From Streptomyces roseicoloratus (GTDB taxonomy: Bacteria; Actinomycetota; Actinomycetes; Streptomycetales; Streptomycetaceae): DNA of 64,000 bases. The position numbers and the translations under genes are program-made. This document shows positions 50,913 to 60,470 of the stretch, piece after piece. The stretch is taken from the NCBI RefSeq assembly GCF_004117935.1, contig NZ_SDOY01000140.1:1-64000 (forward strand). The letters run 5' to 3'. Position 1 is the stretch's first letter; each line of letters begins with the position of its first letter. The notes beneath the pieces are model-generated. The model searched no databases. It saw nothing but the letters and a program-made list of their open reading frames with translations, and was not told the origin of the DNA.

Positions 50913-51269
50913 TCATGACCCGGGCGGCCGGGGGCGCCGCCCGGGGGCGGATTCGAAGAGCCTCACCGCCAGCGCGGTCATGACCAGGCCGGCCGCGAGC
51001 AGCAGTCCGTGGGGCAGGACCGCGCCGGCGACGAGCACGGCCGCCGCGGCCGCCGCGGCGAGCCAGGCGCGGCCCCGCCGGTTCGGTCGGTGCCGCTGGT
51101 TCGGTCGGTGCCGCTGGTGCGCTCGGCTTGGCCGGTACGGCTGGTGCCGGGCGTCCGGTCGGTGCCGCCGGCGGGGTACGTGCCGTGTGTACGGTCGGTG
51201 CCGCGGGTGCGGTCGGCGTCGCCGGTACGGCCGGAGCCGCCGGTACGCGATGCGGGGCAGGGCAGTCAT
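50913..51269 (-). CDS. Small membrane protein with repeated Arg/His/Pro N-terminus
   Basis: 118 residues. The first half is a run of units such as RHRPNQ, encoded by an imperfect DNA repeat at 51075-51245 with the recurring element GGTCGGTGCCGC. Two hydrophobic segments follow (AWLAAAAAAAVLVAGAV and LLLAAGLVMTALAVRLF), then a short basic tail. I chose this frame because it alone has membrane helices; GGAG lies nine to ten bases before ATG 51269. No family is recognised. The stop is 31 bases before the antiporter start (50881), so they may be co-transcribed. Confidence 0.55.
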   Translation of the reverse strand: MTALPRIAYRRLRPYRRRRPHPRHRPYTRHVPRRRHRPDARHQPYRPSRAHQRHRPNQRHRPNRRGRAWLAAAAAAAVLVAGAVLPHGLLLAAGLVMTALAVRLFESAPGRRPRPPGS

Positions 51270-51439
51270 CGGCGCGGACTCCGTTCGTGCCGTGGCCACG
51301 AGCACCCGGCTGCCCCGGCGGCGCGCCCTTCAATCTGCGACCAAAAGGGGCATAAGGGGTGCTCCTCCCCTTCACCATCGCCCGCCCCACCTGTCCCGTG
51401 CATCGGGGCCGGCACCCATCTTCCACGCGCCCGGCCGTC

Positions 51440-53566
51440 TCAGGTCCCGGGGAGTGCCCGGATGAGCAGCAGGGCGATGTCGTCGTGGCGGGGCGCGGTC
51501 GCGGTGGCGTGGTCGAGGAGGGCGTCCGCGACCTCGTCCATCGTCCGGCCCTCGGCCCGGGCGAACTGGCGGGCGAGGTCGGCCGTGGTGTCCTCGATGT
51601 CGAGTCCGGCGATCTCGACGAGCCCGTCGGTGTAGAGGGCGAGGGCCGTGCCGGGAGGCAGCGGCATCTCGGTGGTCTCGTAGGCCGCGTCGGCGTCGAT
51701 GCCCAGCAGCAGGCCCGGGGTGACGGGGAAGACCTCGGTGCGCCCGTCGGGCCGGCGCACGATCGGCGGCGGATGACCGGCGGTGGCGAGGTGCGCGCGG
51801 TGCCCCGCGAGGTCGATGTGGGCGATCAGGCAGCTGGTGAAGAGTCCCGGGTCGAGGTCGATCAGGAGGCGGTTGGTGCCGGCGAGGGCCTTGCCGGGAG
51901 GCGTGCCGGCGGTGGCGTGGGCGTGGACGGCGGTGCGGACCTGTCCCATGAGGGCGGCGGCGGTGACGCTGTGGCCCTGGACGTCGCCGATGGCGACGGT
52001 GACGGTGGTGTCGTCGCGGCGGATGAGGTCGTAGAAGTCGCCGCCGATGTCCATGCCGCGGCCCGCGGGGAGGTAGCGGGCGGCGACGTCCAGGCCCCGG
52101 ACGCGCGGGAGGGTGTGGGGCAGCAGGGCGGACTGGAGGGTGTGGGCGAGTTCGTGCTTGGTGTCGTAGAGGCGGGCGCGGTCGAGCGCCTGGGCGACGA
52201 GGCCGGCGAGTGAGGAGAGGACGGCGCGTTCGCCGGGAGGGAAGGGGTGGGCCTGGTCGTAGCCGAGGACCAGGGTGCCGACGACGCGGCCGGTGGCGAT
52301 CAGCGGCAGGAACGCCCAGGAGGCCATGCCGTCGACGTGCACGGCTGCGGGGTAGTCGCGGCGGAGTTCCTCGAAGCTCGCGTAGAAGCCGGGCTCTCCG
52401 GTGTTCAGGACCTGCACGGCCGGTGTGCGGGAGGTCAGCGGCTCGGCGTCGAAGCGGTCCATGAGCTCGTCGGTGTAGCCGCGGTGGCCGACGACGTGGA
52501 GCCGGCCTTCCTCGGCCGCGAGCAGGGCCAGGGCCCGCGGTCCGAAGGCGGGCACGATCTGGTCGCCGACGAGGTCGACGACCTCCTTCACGCCGACGGT
52601 CTCCGTGAGGGCGGCGGCCAGGTGCATCAGGTGGTAGAGCGAGGCCACCCCGGCCAGCTCCGCGAACGGCGGCGGAGGCCGGTGCACTTCCGGCCGTTCG
52701 GAGGCCGCGGTGGGGGCGATGTGGACGCTGATGCCGGAGGCGTCGGGGTAGAGCTGGAAGGACAGCCAGGTGTCCGGTGGGCGCAACGCGGTGAAGGCCG
52801 TGGGCCGGCGGCTCACCACGGCCTCCCGGTAGTGGTCCTCGAAGACGGGCTCGCGCATCCACGGCAGCACTTCCCAGGGCCGGGCGCCCCGGAGGAAGTC
52901 GGCGTCGGCGCCGACGAGTTCGGTCGCGGCGGCGTTGATGTACGTGACGCGGCCGTCCAGGTCCATCGCGCAGCAGCCCACGGGCAGGCGTTCCGCGAAG
53001 TCCACCGCGGCCAGGGCTTCGTCGCCTTCGGCGGCGCCCGAGGCGGGTGGGGGCAGCACCCGCGGTTCCTCCGCGGGCGGTGTCGGCCGTCCGCCGTCGC
53101 CGGCCTGCCGCAGAAGGGCCGCGGCGGTGCGGCAGAAGCCGTCGATCGCGTCGCGTTCCGCCCGGCTGAGTTCGGACGGGCGGAACACGGGCCACAGGAG
53201 GACGAGGCCGCCCCACGCGGCGGTGGCGCCCGGGATCGGGGCGGCGGCGAGCATGAAGTCGTACGGCAGGACGAGCCCGAGCCGGGGGTAGCGCCGCGCG
53301 ACCTCCTCGCGGCCGCCCAGCCATACGAGGCGGTCGTCCCGGATGGCGTCCGCGACCGGGATCGACTCGCCGAGGTCGATCCGCGCCCACGGAGCGGTGA
53401 TCCGGCCGGGTGCGCCCGACACCACGGCGAGGTGCAGGACGCGTTCGCCCGGCGGCAGGCGATAGACGAGGGCGACGGAGGCCCCGGTGGCACGGACCAC
53501 GTCGCCCACGGCGGCGTCGAGCCGCTCCAGGCCGTGCCCGGTGGAGGAGTCGGCCGGATCCCGCAT
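51440..53566 (-). CDS. SpoIIE-type PP2C phosphatase with GAF-PAS-GAF sensors
   Basis: 708 residues. GAF-like (about 10-155), PAS (about 188-285; VGCCAMDLDGRVTYINAAAT), a second GAF (about 305-465) and PP2C (about 475-705). Phosphatase metal sites are visible: DIGGDFYD, GDVQGHS, ALYTDGLVE and a final RHDDIALLL. There is no HATPase domain, unlike the phosphatase at 14450-16597. It should dephosphorylate a STAS-domain antagonist in a partner-switching cascade; none is encoded nearby. Start ATG 53566. Confidence 0.92.
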   Translation of the reverse strand: MRDPADSSTGHGLERLDAAVGDVVRATGASVALVYRLPPGERVLHLAVVSGAPGRITAPWARIDLGESIPVADAIRDDRLVWLGGREEVARRYPRLGLVLPYDFMLAAAPIPGATAAWGGLVLLWPVFRPSELSRAERDAIDGFCRTAAALLRQAGDGGRPTPPAEEPRVLPPPASGAAEGDEALAAVDFAERLPVGCCAMDLDGRVTYINAAATELVGADADFLRGARPWEVLPWMREPVFEDHYREAVVSRRPTAFTALRPPDTWLSFQLYPDASGISVHIAPTAASERPEVHRPPPPFAELAGVASLYHLMHLAAALTETVGVKEVVDLVGDQIVPAFGPRALALLAAEEGRLHVVGHRGYTDELMDRFDAEPLTSRTPAVQVLNTGEPGFYASFEELRRDYPAAVHVDGMASWAFLPLIATGRVVGTLVLGYDQAHPFPPGERAVLSSLAGLVAQALDRARLYDTKHELAHTLQSALLPHTLPRVRGLDVAARYLPAGRGMDIGGDFYDLIRRDDTTVTVAIGDVQGHSVTAAALMGQVRTAVHAHATAGTPPGKALAGTNRLLIDLDPGLFTSCLIAHIDLAGHRAHLATAGHPPPIVRRPDGRTEVFPVTPGLLLGIDADAAYETTEMPLPPGTALALYTDGLVEIAGLDIEDTTADLARQFARAEGRTMDEVADALLDHATATAPRHDDIALLLIRALPGT

Positions 53567-53916
53567 GGCCTAGCACCCCTCCGCGATGATCCGGGCGCAC
53601 GGGGCGGGTACGGGCCGGAGGACCGGGCTCGGGGCCGGTACGGGCCGGAGGGCCGGCTCGCGTGCGGCTGCGCAGCGGCCGCGTGCCGCCCGTCCGGACC
53701 GCCCGTCGGCCGTCCCGGGCTGCCGCGGCATCCGAGTGCCGCACCCGTCGTACCGGCCGTCGCGCATACGGCGACCATATGCCCGCCGTGCGGCGGTGGC
53801 ACCTCGGACCCGGACCGCCGGGAGCCGGCCGCGAAGGGGCGCCGAGGTGCGGCGGGGCGGGTGGCGCCGTGAGGCGACACCCGCCCGGGCGGTGTCCGTA
53901 CGCGCGCTTCATCCGG
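53567..53916. other. Intergenic region with GC-rich direct repeats
   Basis: 350 bp between the DoxX-like gene's 3' end and the phosphatase start. Two copies of a roughly 25-bp element built on GGTACGGGCCGGAGG lie at about 53607-53660. No gene is seen; the phosphatase promoter probably lies here. Confidence 0.5.
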
Positions 53917-54360
53917 TCACCGCTGCCGGCGCTCCCCGTGGTACCGCTGGGCGAGCCGTGCCAGCGCGACGGCGCCGAGGAGCAGTCCGAAGTCGCGGAG
54001 GGCCACGTCGTAGTGGCCGGGGATGGTCAGCAGGTTGACGATGATGCCCGCCAGCCATCCCGCCACCAGCCAGCCGCCGAAGCGGGGGGCCAGTGCCACG
54101 GCGACGCCGGCCACGATCTCGATCACGCCCACCGCGTACATGGCCGCCTGGGCGCTGCCGGGAACGATGTCGTCGATCCACGGCGCCAGGTAGGAGGGCC
54201 AGTCGACGAGCAGGTTGGCGAATTTGTCCAGTCCGAAGAGGATCGGCGCCACGGTGAATCCGGTGCGGAGGATGACGAACGCCTGGTAGCCGGGGTCGGC
54301 GAGCGCCGCCCGCCGCGTGCCGGGGGTGGTGGTCGTGGTGCGTGTGGTTGCGGAGGACAT
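53917..54360 (-). CDS. DoxX-like membrane protein
   Basis: 147 residues with four membrane helices: around FVILRTGFTVAPILFGLDKF, AAMYAVGVIEIVAGVAVAL, GGWLVAGWLAGIIVNLL and RDFGLLLGAVALARLAQ. The GLDKFANLL motif with a following short loop fits the DoxX/SURF4-like family, often linked to redox and oxidative-stress systems. ATG 54360 was chosen, with a GGAGAGAGGG ribosome binding site. Divergent from the Cys-rich regulator, whose product may control it. Confidence 0.8.
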   Translation of the reverse strand: MSSATTRTTTTTPGTRRAALADPGYQAFVILRTGFTVAPILFGLDKFANLLVDWPSYLAPWIDDIVPGSAQAAMYAVGVIEIVAGVAVALAPRFGGWLVAGWLAGIIVNLLTIPGHYDVALRDFGLLLGAVALARLAQRYHGERRQR

Positions 54361-54372
54361 GGCCCTCTCTCC

Positions 54373-54444
54373 TTCTATCAGCAAGGTTCATTTCCCATAG
54401 AAGACCTCTCGGGCTCTTTAGTCAATGGCTGTGGGTTTTACACT
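54373..54444. promoter_or_regulatory. Divergent control region of DoxX-like and regulator genes
   Basis: TTCTAT (54373-54378) and ATAGAA (54397-54402) form an inverted repeat with an 18-base spacer, a candidate operator. TACACT (54439-54444) is a good -10 element for the plus-strand regulator, with a poor -35 near 54416. The distance to GTG 54452 suggests a leaderless transcript. Confidence 0.45.
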
Positions 54445-54451
54445 GGTGTTC

Positions 54452-55291
54452 GTGGACGCCCCCAAGGAAGTACGCGACGCCGCCGGCCCGGAGACCACCG
54501 CCGGCTCCGGAGTTCCGGAGACCTCCGCCGTCTCCGCCGTCTCCGACGTCTCGGCCGTCGCCGCGCTCGACGAGCCCACCCGCAGGAGGCTGTACGAGTT
54601 CGTCGTGCGCCGCCGGAAACTGGTCGGGCGTGACGAGGCGGCCGACGCGCTCGGGCTGGCCCGGAAGACCGCGGCGTTCCATCTGGACCGGCTGGCCGAC
54701 GAGTCGCTGCTGGACGTCGTCTTCGAGCGCCGCAGCGGGCGCTCCGGGCCGGGTGCCGGAAGGCCCGCGAAGCTCTACCGCCGCTCGGCGCGGCAGGTCG
54801 CCGTCAGCCTCCCCGACCGCCGCTACGAACTGGCCGGACGACTGCTGGCGCAGGCGGTGGAGGAGTCCGACGCGACCGGCGAGCCCGTGCGCGCGGTCCT
54901 GCACCGCAAGGCCGGGGAACTCGGCACGCAGCTGGGCCGGCAGAGCGGGACGGACGTCTTCGCGCTGCTGGAGCGGTACGGCTTCGAGCCGCGCCGCGAG
55001 GAGGACGCCATCGTCCTGGACAACTGCCCGTTCCACGCCCTGGCCCAGGAGCACACACAGACCGTGTGCGGCATGAACCTCCACCTGCTCAGGGGCGTCC
55101 TCGACGGCCTGAACGCCTCTGACCGGGACGCGCCGGGCGAGGACGCGACGGACGGCGACACGTCGGCAGGCGGCGATCCGGTCGGCGACCTGACGAGAGG
55201 GGCCGCGGCCGATCCGGCCGCCGCCGGACTCGAGGCGTGCCTGGCCCCCGGCCCCGGACACTGCTGCGTACGCCTCCGGCCGGCGGCCTGA
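54452..55291 (+). CDS. Winged-helix regulator with C-terminal Cys motif (SufR-like)
   Basis: 279 residues. HTH region (about 40-115): EPTRRRLYEFVVRR, GRDEAADALGLARKTAAFHLDRLADESLL. The middle is helical. The C-terminal part has NCPFHALAQEHTQTVCGMN, then a disordered Asp/Gly stretch and a final PGHCCVRLRP. Cysteines at these places recall the [4Fe-4S]-binding SufR/DeoR-like regulators; whether a cluster is bound is inference. GTG 54452 fits a leaderless start seven bases after a -10 element. ATG 54425 is in frame, but lies before that promoter. Confidence 0.75.
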   Translation: MDAPKEVRDAAGPETTAGSGVPETSAVSAVSDVSAVAALDEPTRRRLYEFVVRRRKLVGRDEAADALGLARKTAAFHLDRLADESLLDVVFERRSGRSGPGAGRPAKLYRRSARQVAVSLPDRRYELAGRLLAQAVEESDATGEPVRAVLHRKAGELGTQLGRQSGTDVFALLERYGFEPRREEDAIVLDNCPFHALAQEHTQTVCGMNLHLLRGVLDGLNASDRDAPGEDATDGDTSAGGDPVGDLTRGAAADPAAAGLEACLAPGPGHCCVRLRPAA

Positions 55292-55577
55292 GGGAAACGA
55301 CCGGACGGGTCGACACGCCTGGCGGACGCGGGCGGCCGACGGGGTCGGGCGGCCGACGCGGGCGGCGCGACGCGGGCGGGCCGCGCCGGGCCCCCGCGCC
55401 CAGAAGTGGCTGAGCACGCGGGGCGTCGCGATGATGAGCAGAGGGGCCGAGGCTCGATCGCGGCCGCTGCTGCGCCGTGAGCCCTCCGCGGGATCCTCCC
55501 CGGTGGGACCGGGCCGGTCCCGCGCCCGTACGAGGACGCTCTCGTCCCCGTCGGGCGCCGAGAACGCAGGAGGCGCG
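55292..55577. other. Intergenic region upstream of GH15 gene
   Basis: 286 bp with a GC-rich repeat cluster (GGGCGGCCGAC and GCGGGCGG variants) at 55325-55385. An open frame entering from 55431 has no ribosome binding site. No gene is seen. Confidence 0.45.
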
Positions 55578-57434
55578 GTGAGCGAGTACCCCCCGATCGC
55601 GGACCACGGCATCGTCGGCGACCTGCAGACGGCGGCCCTGGTCGCCGCCGACGGCACGGTCGACTGGTGGTGCACGCCACGGTTCGACTCCCCCAGCGTG
55701 TTCGCCTCGCTGCTCGACAGCGACCGCGGCGGCTTCTGCCGCCTGGCGGCCGACGTCGGTGACGACGCCACCGTGCGGCAGCTCTACCTGCCCGACACCG
55801 CCGTCCTCATGACCCGCTTCATGGCGCCGGGCGGGGTCGGCGAGGTCGTCGACTTCATGCCGCCCGACCCCTCGTCGACGCCGTCGGCCCGGCACCGGCT
55901 GATCCGGGTGGCCCGGGTCGTGCGGGGAAGCCTGCCGTTCGAGCTGACCTGCCGGCCCCGCTTCGACTACGGGCGCGCACCCCACGGGCTCACGCGGACG
56001 GACGACGGGTCCGTGCTGTTCCGGGGCCCCGGAACAGATCTGCGCCTGCAGGCCACCGCGCCGGTCGAACTGCACCCGGACGGCACCGACGTCTCCGCCC
56101 GCTTCACCCTCGAAGCCGGTCAGAGCGCCGCCGTCGTCCTGACCTCCGACAGCGGCGGCGCGGGCGGTGCCGACGGCCCCGGCGGTCCGGCCGACGGCGG
56201 GACGCCGAGCCTCGACGGGATCCTCGCCGACTTCCGGGCGTGCACCCGCTTCTGGCTGGAGTGGCTGCGCTCCTGCCGCTACCGGGGCCGCTGGCACGAG
56301 ATGGTCGTCCGCTCCGCGATCACCCTCAAACTGCTGACGTACGCGCCCACGGGCGCCCCGATCGCCGCCGCCACCATGGGCCTGCCCGAGCAGGTCGGCG
56401 GGGAGCGCAACTGGGACTACCGCTACACGTGGGTGCGCGACGCCTCCCTGTCGGTGCGGGCCCTGATCGACCTCGGCTTCACGGCGGAGGCGAACGCCTT
56501 CCGCCGGTGGCTGCGCGCCCGCCTGGACGCGGGCGGCACCGAGTCCGGTGAGCCGCTGCAGATCATGTACCGCGTCGACGGCGAACCCCACCTGACGGAG
56601 GAGGTGCTCGACCACCTGGAGGGCTACCGCCGATCCGCCCCCGTACGGGCGGGCAACGCCGCCGCCGACCAGATCCAGCTGGACATCTACGGCGAGGCCG
56701 CGTACGCGCTCGCCCAGGCCGAGGACATCGGCAGCGTCCGCGGCTGGAGCGCCTTCGTCCGCGTCATCGACTGGCTCGCCGATCACTGGGACCGGCCCGA
56801 CGAGGGCATCTGGGAGACCCGTGGCGGACGCCAGAACTTCACCTACAGCCGGCTCATGACCTGGGTCGCCTTCGACCGCGCCGTGAAGCTCGCCACCGCG
56901 CACTCCCGTCCCGGCGACGTGAACCGCTGGACGGACGCCCGCGACACGGTCCTGCGGCAGATCCTCGAGCGGGGCTGGAGCGAGAAGCGACGGGCGTTCG
57001 TGCAGCACTTCGACACCGAGGTCCTCGACGCCTCGCTGCTCCTGATGCCCAAGGTCGGCTTCCTCACCCCGACCGACCCCGACTGGCTGACCACGCTCGA
57101 CGCCATGGACACCGAGCTGGTCAGCGACAGCCTCGTCTACCGCTACGACCCCGCCGCCTCCCCGGACGGCCTGCGCGGCTCGGAGGGCACCTTCAACCTG
57201 TGCAGCTTCCTGTACGTGGAGGCGCTCGCCCGGGCCGGACGTCTCCACCAGGCCCGGTACGCCTTCTCCAAGATGCTCACCTACGCCAACCACGTCGGCC
57301 TGTTCGCGGAGGAGATCGGCCCGTCCGGCGAGCAACTCGGCAACTTCCCGCAGGCCTTCACCCATCTGGCCCTGATCGACGCGGCCCTCGCCCTGGACGA
57401 GGAACTCGACCGCGTCGAGGGCCGGGCGCGGTAG
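55578..57434 (+). CDS. Glycoside hydrolase family 15 protein (glucoamylase/trehalase-like)
   Basis: 618 residues. An N-terminal beta domain (1-215) begins YPPIADHGIVGDLQTAALVA. An (alpha/alpha)6 barrel follows (about 245-610), with RNWDYRYTWVRDASLSV, the acidic PDEGIWETRGG and the late EEIGPSGEQLGNFPQAFTH, which carry the catalytic acid and base in GH15. No signal peptide is seen, so it acts in the cytoplasm, perhaps on trehalose or glucan stores. GTG 55578 has AGGAGG five bases upstream; a longer frame from 55431 does not. Confidence 0.93.
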   Translation: MSEYPPIADHGIVGDLQTAALVAADGTVDWWCTPRFDSPSVFASLLDSDRGGFCRLAADVGDDATVRQLYLPDTAVLMTRFMAPGGVGEVVDFMPPDPSSTPSARHRLIRVARVVRGSLPFELTCRPRFDYGRAPHGLTRTDDGSVLFRGPGTDLRLQATAPVELHPDGTDVSARFTLEAGQSAAVVLTSDSGGAGGADGPGGPADGGTPSLDGILADFRACTRFWLEWLRSCRYRGRWHEMVVRSAITLKLLTYAPTGAPIAAATMGLPEQVGGERNWDYRYTWVRDASLSVRALIDLGFTAEANAFRRWLRARLDAGGTESGEPLQIMYRVDGEPHLTEEVLDHLEGYRRSAPVRAGNAAADQIQLDIYGEAAYALAQAEDIGSVRGWSAFVRVIDWLADHWDRPDEGIWETRGGRQNFTYSRLMTWVAFDRAVKLATAHSRPGDVNRWTDARDTVLRQILERGWSEKRRAFVQHFDTEVLDASLLLMPKVGFLTPTDPDWLTTLDAMDTELVSDSLVYRYDPAASPDGLRGSEGTFNLCSFLYVEALARAGRLHQARYAFSKMLTYANHVGLFAEEIGPSGEQLGNFPQAFTHLALIDAALALDEELDRVEGRAR

Positions 57435-57489
57435 GGCGTGTCCTCCGGGCCGGGGCGCGACGCCGACGGCATCGGCCGGGATTCGGGGG

Positions 57490-58884
57490 TCAGGCCCGAG
57501 GCCGACCGGTGCGGGGCAGCAGGGCCGCGGCGGTCAGCCCGCCCAGGCCGACGACCGCGAGCGCCGCCATCGCCACCGCGTACGCGCCCTTGGTGAGCCC
57601 CGCCACCAGGATCGTGCCGGCGACGGCCGTGCCGAGGGAGGAACCGAGGTTGGAGACACTGCGCGACAGGCCGGAGATCTCGCCCTGCTGCGTTTCGGGG
57701 AAGCACGACTGGACCACGTTCACCGACGGGGTGAGCATCACCCCGAGTCCCAGGCCGATCAGCAGCAGGCCCGGGGCGAACGCCCAGGCGCCGGGCTGCC
57801 GGGCGACGAGGACCAGGAGCGCGGCGATGCCCACGAGCGTCACGACGAAGCCCGCCATGATCAGGGTGCGCTGGGCGCGACGCCGGGCCAGCTTCTCCGC
57901 GGCCAGCGAGGAGGCCAGGATGCCGAGGGTCGCGGCGGTGAAGATGACGCCGGTCTCGACCGCGTCATAGCCGCGGACGACCTGCAGATAGGCGGCGACG
58001 GTGAAGGAGACGCCCATCAGCATCAGCCACTGCGCGTTCTGGGTGACCAGACCGAGGTTCGAGGTGCGGTCGCGGAACAGGTCCGTCGACAGCAGCGCCT
58101 CCCGGCCGGAGCGCTCGCGCCGGCGCACCCAGGCGAAGAAGCCGGCCAGCACCAGCGCACCGGCCAGCAGCAGGCCCAGCGCCAGCCACCCGTTGTCGTC
58201 GACCGCCAGGATGCCTGTCACCAGCAGCACCAGGCCCGCCGCCGACAGCACGGCGCCGACCGTGTCGAAGGGCCGGGCCGGGTCGGGCGGCAGCGGATCG
58301 TCGATGTGCCGGCTGAGCAGCACGATCACCACGATCACCAGCGCCTGGAACACGAAGGCGGCCCGCCAGCTGATGGCGCTGGTGATCAGCCCGCCGATCA
58401 GCGGACCGGCGGCCGCCCCGACCCCGCCCATCGCCATGATGGCGCCGAACGCCCGTGCCCGGGACGCCGTGTCGGTGAACAGCAGCGTGGTCAGGATGTA
58501 GACCGGCGGGATCAGCAGCGCCGTGCCCACGCCCTCCAGGACCGAGTTCCCGAGGATCAGCACGCCCAGGCCGGGCGCGACCGCGCTGAGCACCGCGCCC
58601 ACCCCGTAGATCAGGAGACCCGCCACCAGACAGCGTTTGCGGCCCCATGTGTCGGTGAGTTTCCCGCCCGGGATCATCAGCGCGGCCATCACCAGGAGGA
58701 AGATCGTGATCGCGACCTGGACGCCCTGCACGGTGGTGTCCAGGTCCTCGCTGATGTCGTTGATCATCACGTTCATGTTCGAGCCCGCGAAGCTGCAGAT
58801 GAACTGCGCCAGCGCCAGCGGCGCGAGGATCCGCCGCGCCGTCGGCGCCGGTCCCGAAGCTCCCTCAGCGGCCCTTCCCGCCAT
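57490..58884 (-). CDS. MFS exporter, DHA2-like (14 helices)
   Basis: 464 residues. Membrane helices begin at about 15. MFS signatures are visible: GGKLTDTWGRKRCLV (motif A) and the export-type GGVGAAAGPLIGGLI (motif C). About fourteen helices suggest a DHA2-type drug:H+ antiporter. The substrate is unknown. I chose ATG 58884 over the longer frame from 58974, because the extra 30 residues are only basic noise. Convergent with the GH15 gene (55-bp gap). Confidence 0.88.
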   Translation of the reverse strand: MAGRAAEGASGPAPTARRILAPLALAQFICSFAGSNMNVMINDISEDLDTTVQGVQVAITIFLLVMAALMIPGGKLTDTWGRKRCLVAGLLIYGVGAVLSAVAPGLGVLILGNSVLEGVGTALLIPPVYILTTLLFTDTASRARAFGAIMAMGGVGAAAGPLIGGLITSAISWRAAFVFQALVIVVIVLLSRHIDDPLPPDPARPFDTVGAVLSAAGLVLLVTGILAVDDNGWLALGLLLAGALVLAGFFAWVRRRERSGREALLSTDLFRDRTSNLGLVTQNAQWLMLMGVSFTVAAYLQVVRGYDAVETGVIFTAATLGILASSLAAEKLARRRAQRTLIMAGFVVTLVGIAALLVLVARQPGAWAFAPGLLLIGLGLGVMLTPSVNVVQSCFPETQQGEISGLSRSVSNLGSSLGTAVAGTILVAGLTKGAYAVAMAALAVVGLGGLTAAALLPRTGRPRA

Positions 58885-59201
58885 ATCGCCCGTCCCATCC
58901 GTTCGCCGTCGAGAAGCACGCGGCGCCGCTCTCGGCGGGCCGGCGCGGCGCCCTCGTGACCGTCTCACGAACACCCGCCGACATGGCGGAGACGCGCAGT
59001 GCGCGACCGGGGTCCGTCACCGCGACGACACCGGGCGCCGTACGGGAACGCCACCGCGACCCCATCGGCGTGCCGTACGGGGAGACGCAGCACACGCCGG
59101 GCGGGGGCGCGGCGTGGCCCCGGGCCGGCGCCCGGACCGGCACTCGCCGTCGTGACCGGACGGGGGATTGCTCGTCGTGCCCTGCGGTCATCGCTGCGGC
59201 G
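58885..59201. other. Intergenic region, MFS upstream side
   Basis: 317 bp between the MFS start and the 3' end of the minus-strand alcohol dehydrogenase. GC-rich, no clear hairpin or gene. The MFS promoter should be here. Confidence 0.4.
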
Positions 59202-60383
59202 TCAGGGCGTGAACAGGATCTTCACCGCGCCGTCGCGCTTCGTCTGGAACATCTCGTACGCCTCCGGGGCCTCCGTCAGCGGCAGCCGGTGGGTGGCGAA
59301 GTCGTCGACGCCCAGCGGGTCGTCGTCGGTGAGCAGCGGCAGCAGCCGGTCGACCCAGCGCAGCACGTTCGCCTGCCCCATGCGGAGCGTCAGCTGCTTG
59401 TCGAACATCGCGAAGAGCGGCATCGGGTCCGCCGCTCCCCCGTACACGCCGGACAGCGACACGGTGCCGCCGCGCCGTACCAGTTCCACCGCCAGGTGCA
59501 GCGCGGACAGCCGGTCCACGCCGAAGCGGCGCATCATGGGCCGGGCGACGGCGTCGGGCAGGCAGGCGACCACGGAGTGCAGCGTGCGGGCGACCGGCGC
59601 GCCGTGCGCCTCCATGCCGACCGCGTCGATGACCGCGTCGGGGCCGCGGCCGCCGGTGGCGTCGCGGACCCGCTCGACCGGTCCGCCGTCCTCGGAGGGC
59701 TCGACGACGTGGACCCCGCGGGCGGCCGCCCGGGCGCGCCGCTCGGGGACGGGGTCGATGCCGATGACGAGGCCGGCGCCGCGGTGCAGCGCGATGCGGG
59801 CGGCCATGTCGCCGATGGGGCCGAGGCCGAGGACGGCCACCGAGCCGCCCGGCGGCACGTCCGCGTACTCGACGGCCTGCCATGCCGTGGGCAGGACGTC
59901 GGAGAGGTAGACGAAACGGTCGTCCGGCGGGCCCTCCGGGACGGGGATGGGCAGGTTGTCGCCGAACGGCACCCGCAGGTACTCCGCCTGTCCGCCCGGG
60001 ACCTGGCCGTACAGCTTGGTGTAGCCGAACAGGGACGCGCCCGTGCCGTGGTCGTGGACCTGTGTCGTCTCGCACTGGGAGTGCAGGCCGCGCTCGCACA
60101 TCGGGCAGGTGCCGCAGCAGACGTTGAACGGCACGACGACGCGGTCGCCGGGCTTCACCCGCCGCACCTGCGGCCCCACCTCCTCGACCAGGCCCATCGG
60201 CTCGTGCCCGAGCACGTCGCCCGGGTCGAGGAACGGCCCGAGCACCTCGTACAGGTGCAGGTCCGATCCGCACAGCCCGCTCGTCGTGATCCGCACGATC
60301 ACATCGGTGGGCTCCTGGATGCGCGGGTCCGGCACGGTCTCCACCGCGACGTTCCGCCGGCCCTGCCAGGTGACGGCCCTCAT
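59202..60383 (-). CDS. Zinc-dependent alcohol dehydrogenase family protein
   Basis: 393 residues. The catalytic zinc site is visible in SGLCGSDLHLYE and GHEPMGLVEEVG. The structural zinc site shows CCGTCPMCERGLHSQC. A Rossmann motif GLGPIGDMAA begins at about residue 190. The long insert after the structural zinc (GTGASLFGYTKLYGQVPGGQAEY) resembles glutathione-independent formaldehyde dehydrogenases. Substrate unassigned. ATG 60383 is the start, with GGAAGG upstream. Confidence 0.92.
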   Translation of the reverse strand: MRAVTWQGRRNVAVETVPDPRIQEPTDVIVRITTSGLCGSDLHLYEVLGPFLDPGDVLGHEPMGLVEEVGPQVRRVKPGDRVVVPFNVCCGTCPMCERGLHSQCETTQVHDHGTGASLFGYTKLYGQVPGGQAEYLRVPFGDNLPIPVPEGPPDDRFVYLSDVLPTAWQAVEYADVPPGGSVAVLGLGPIGDMAARIALHRGAGLVIGIDPVPERRARAAARGVHVVEPSEDGGPVERVRDATGGRGPDAVIDAVGMEAHGAPVARTLHSVVACLPDAVARPMMRRFGVDRLSALHLAVELVRRGGTVSLSGVYGGAADPMPLFAMFDKQLTLRMGQANVLRWVDRLLPLLTDDDPLGVDDFATHRLPLTEAPEAYEMFQTKRDGAVKILFTP

Positions 60384-60470
60384 GCGGGCACCTTCCTTCC
60401 GTCCGGTCGTCGGGAAGATCCGGTGAGATCTCCGGTGAGTCGGACCGGCGGCTACCCGCGCCGGGCCGCG

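Noticed and set aside
50878..51426. Alternative 182-codon minus-strand frame over the GGTCGGTGCCGC repeats
   Set aside because: It gives Ala/Pro repeats without membrane helices. The frame at 50913-51269 has two clear helices and a ribosome binding site.
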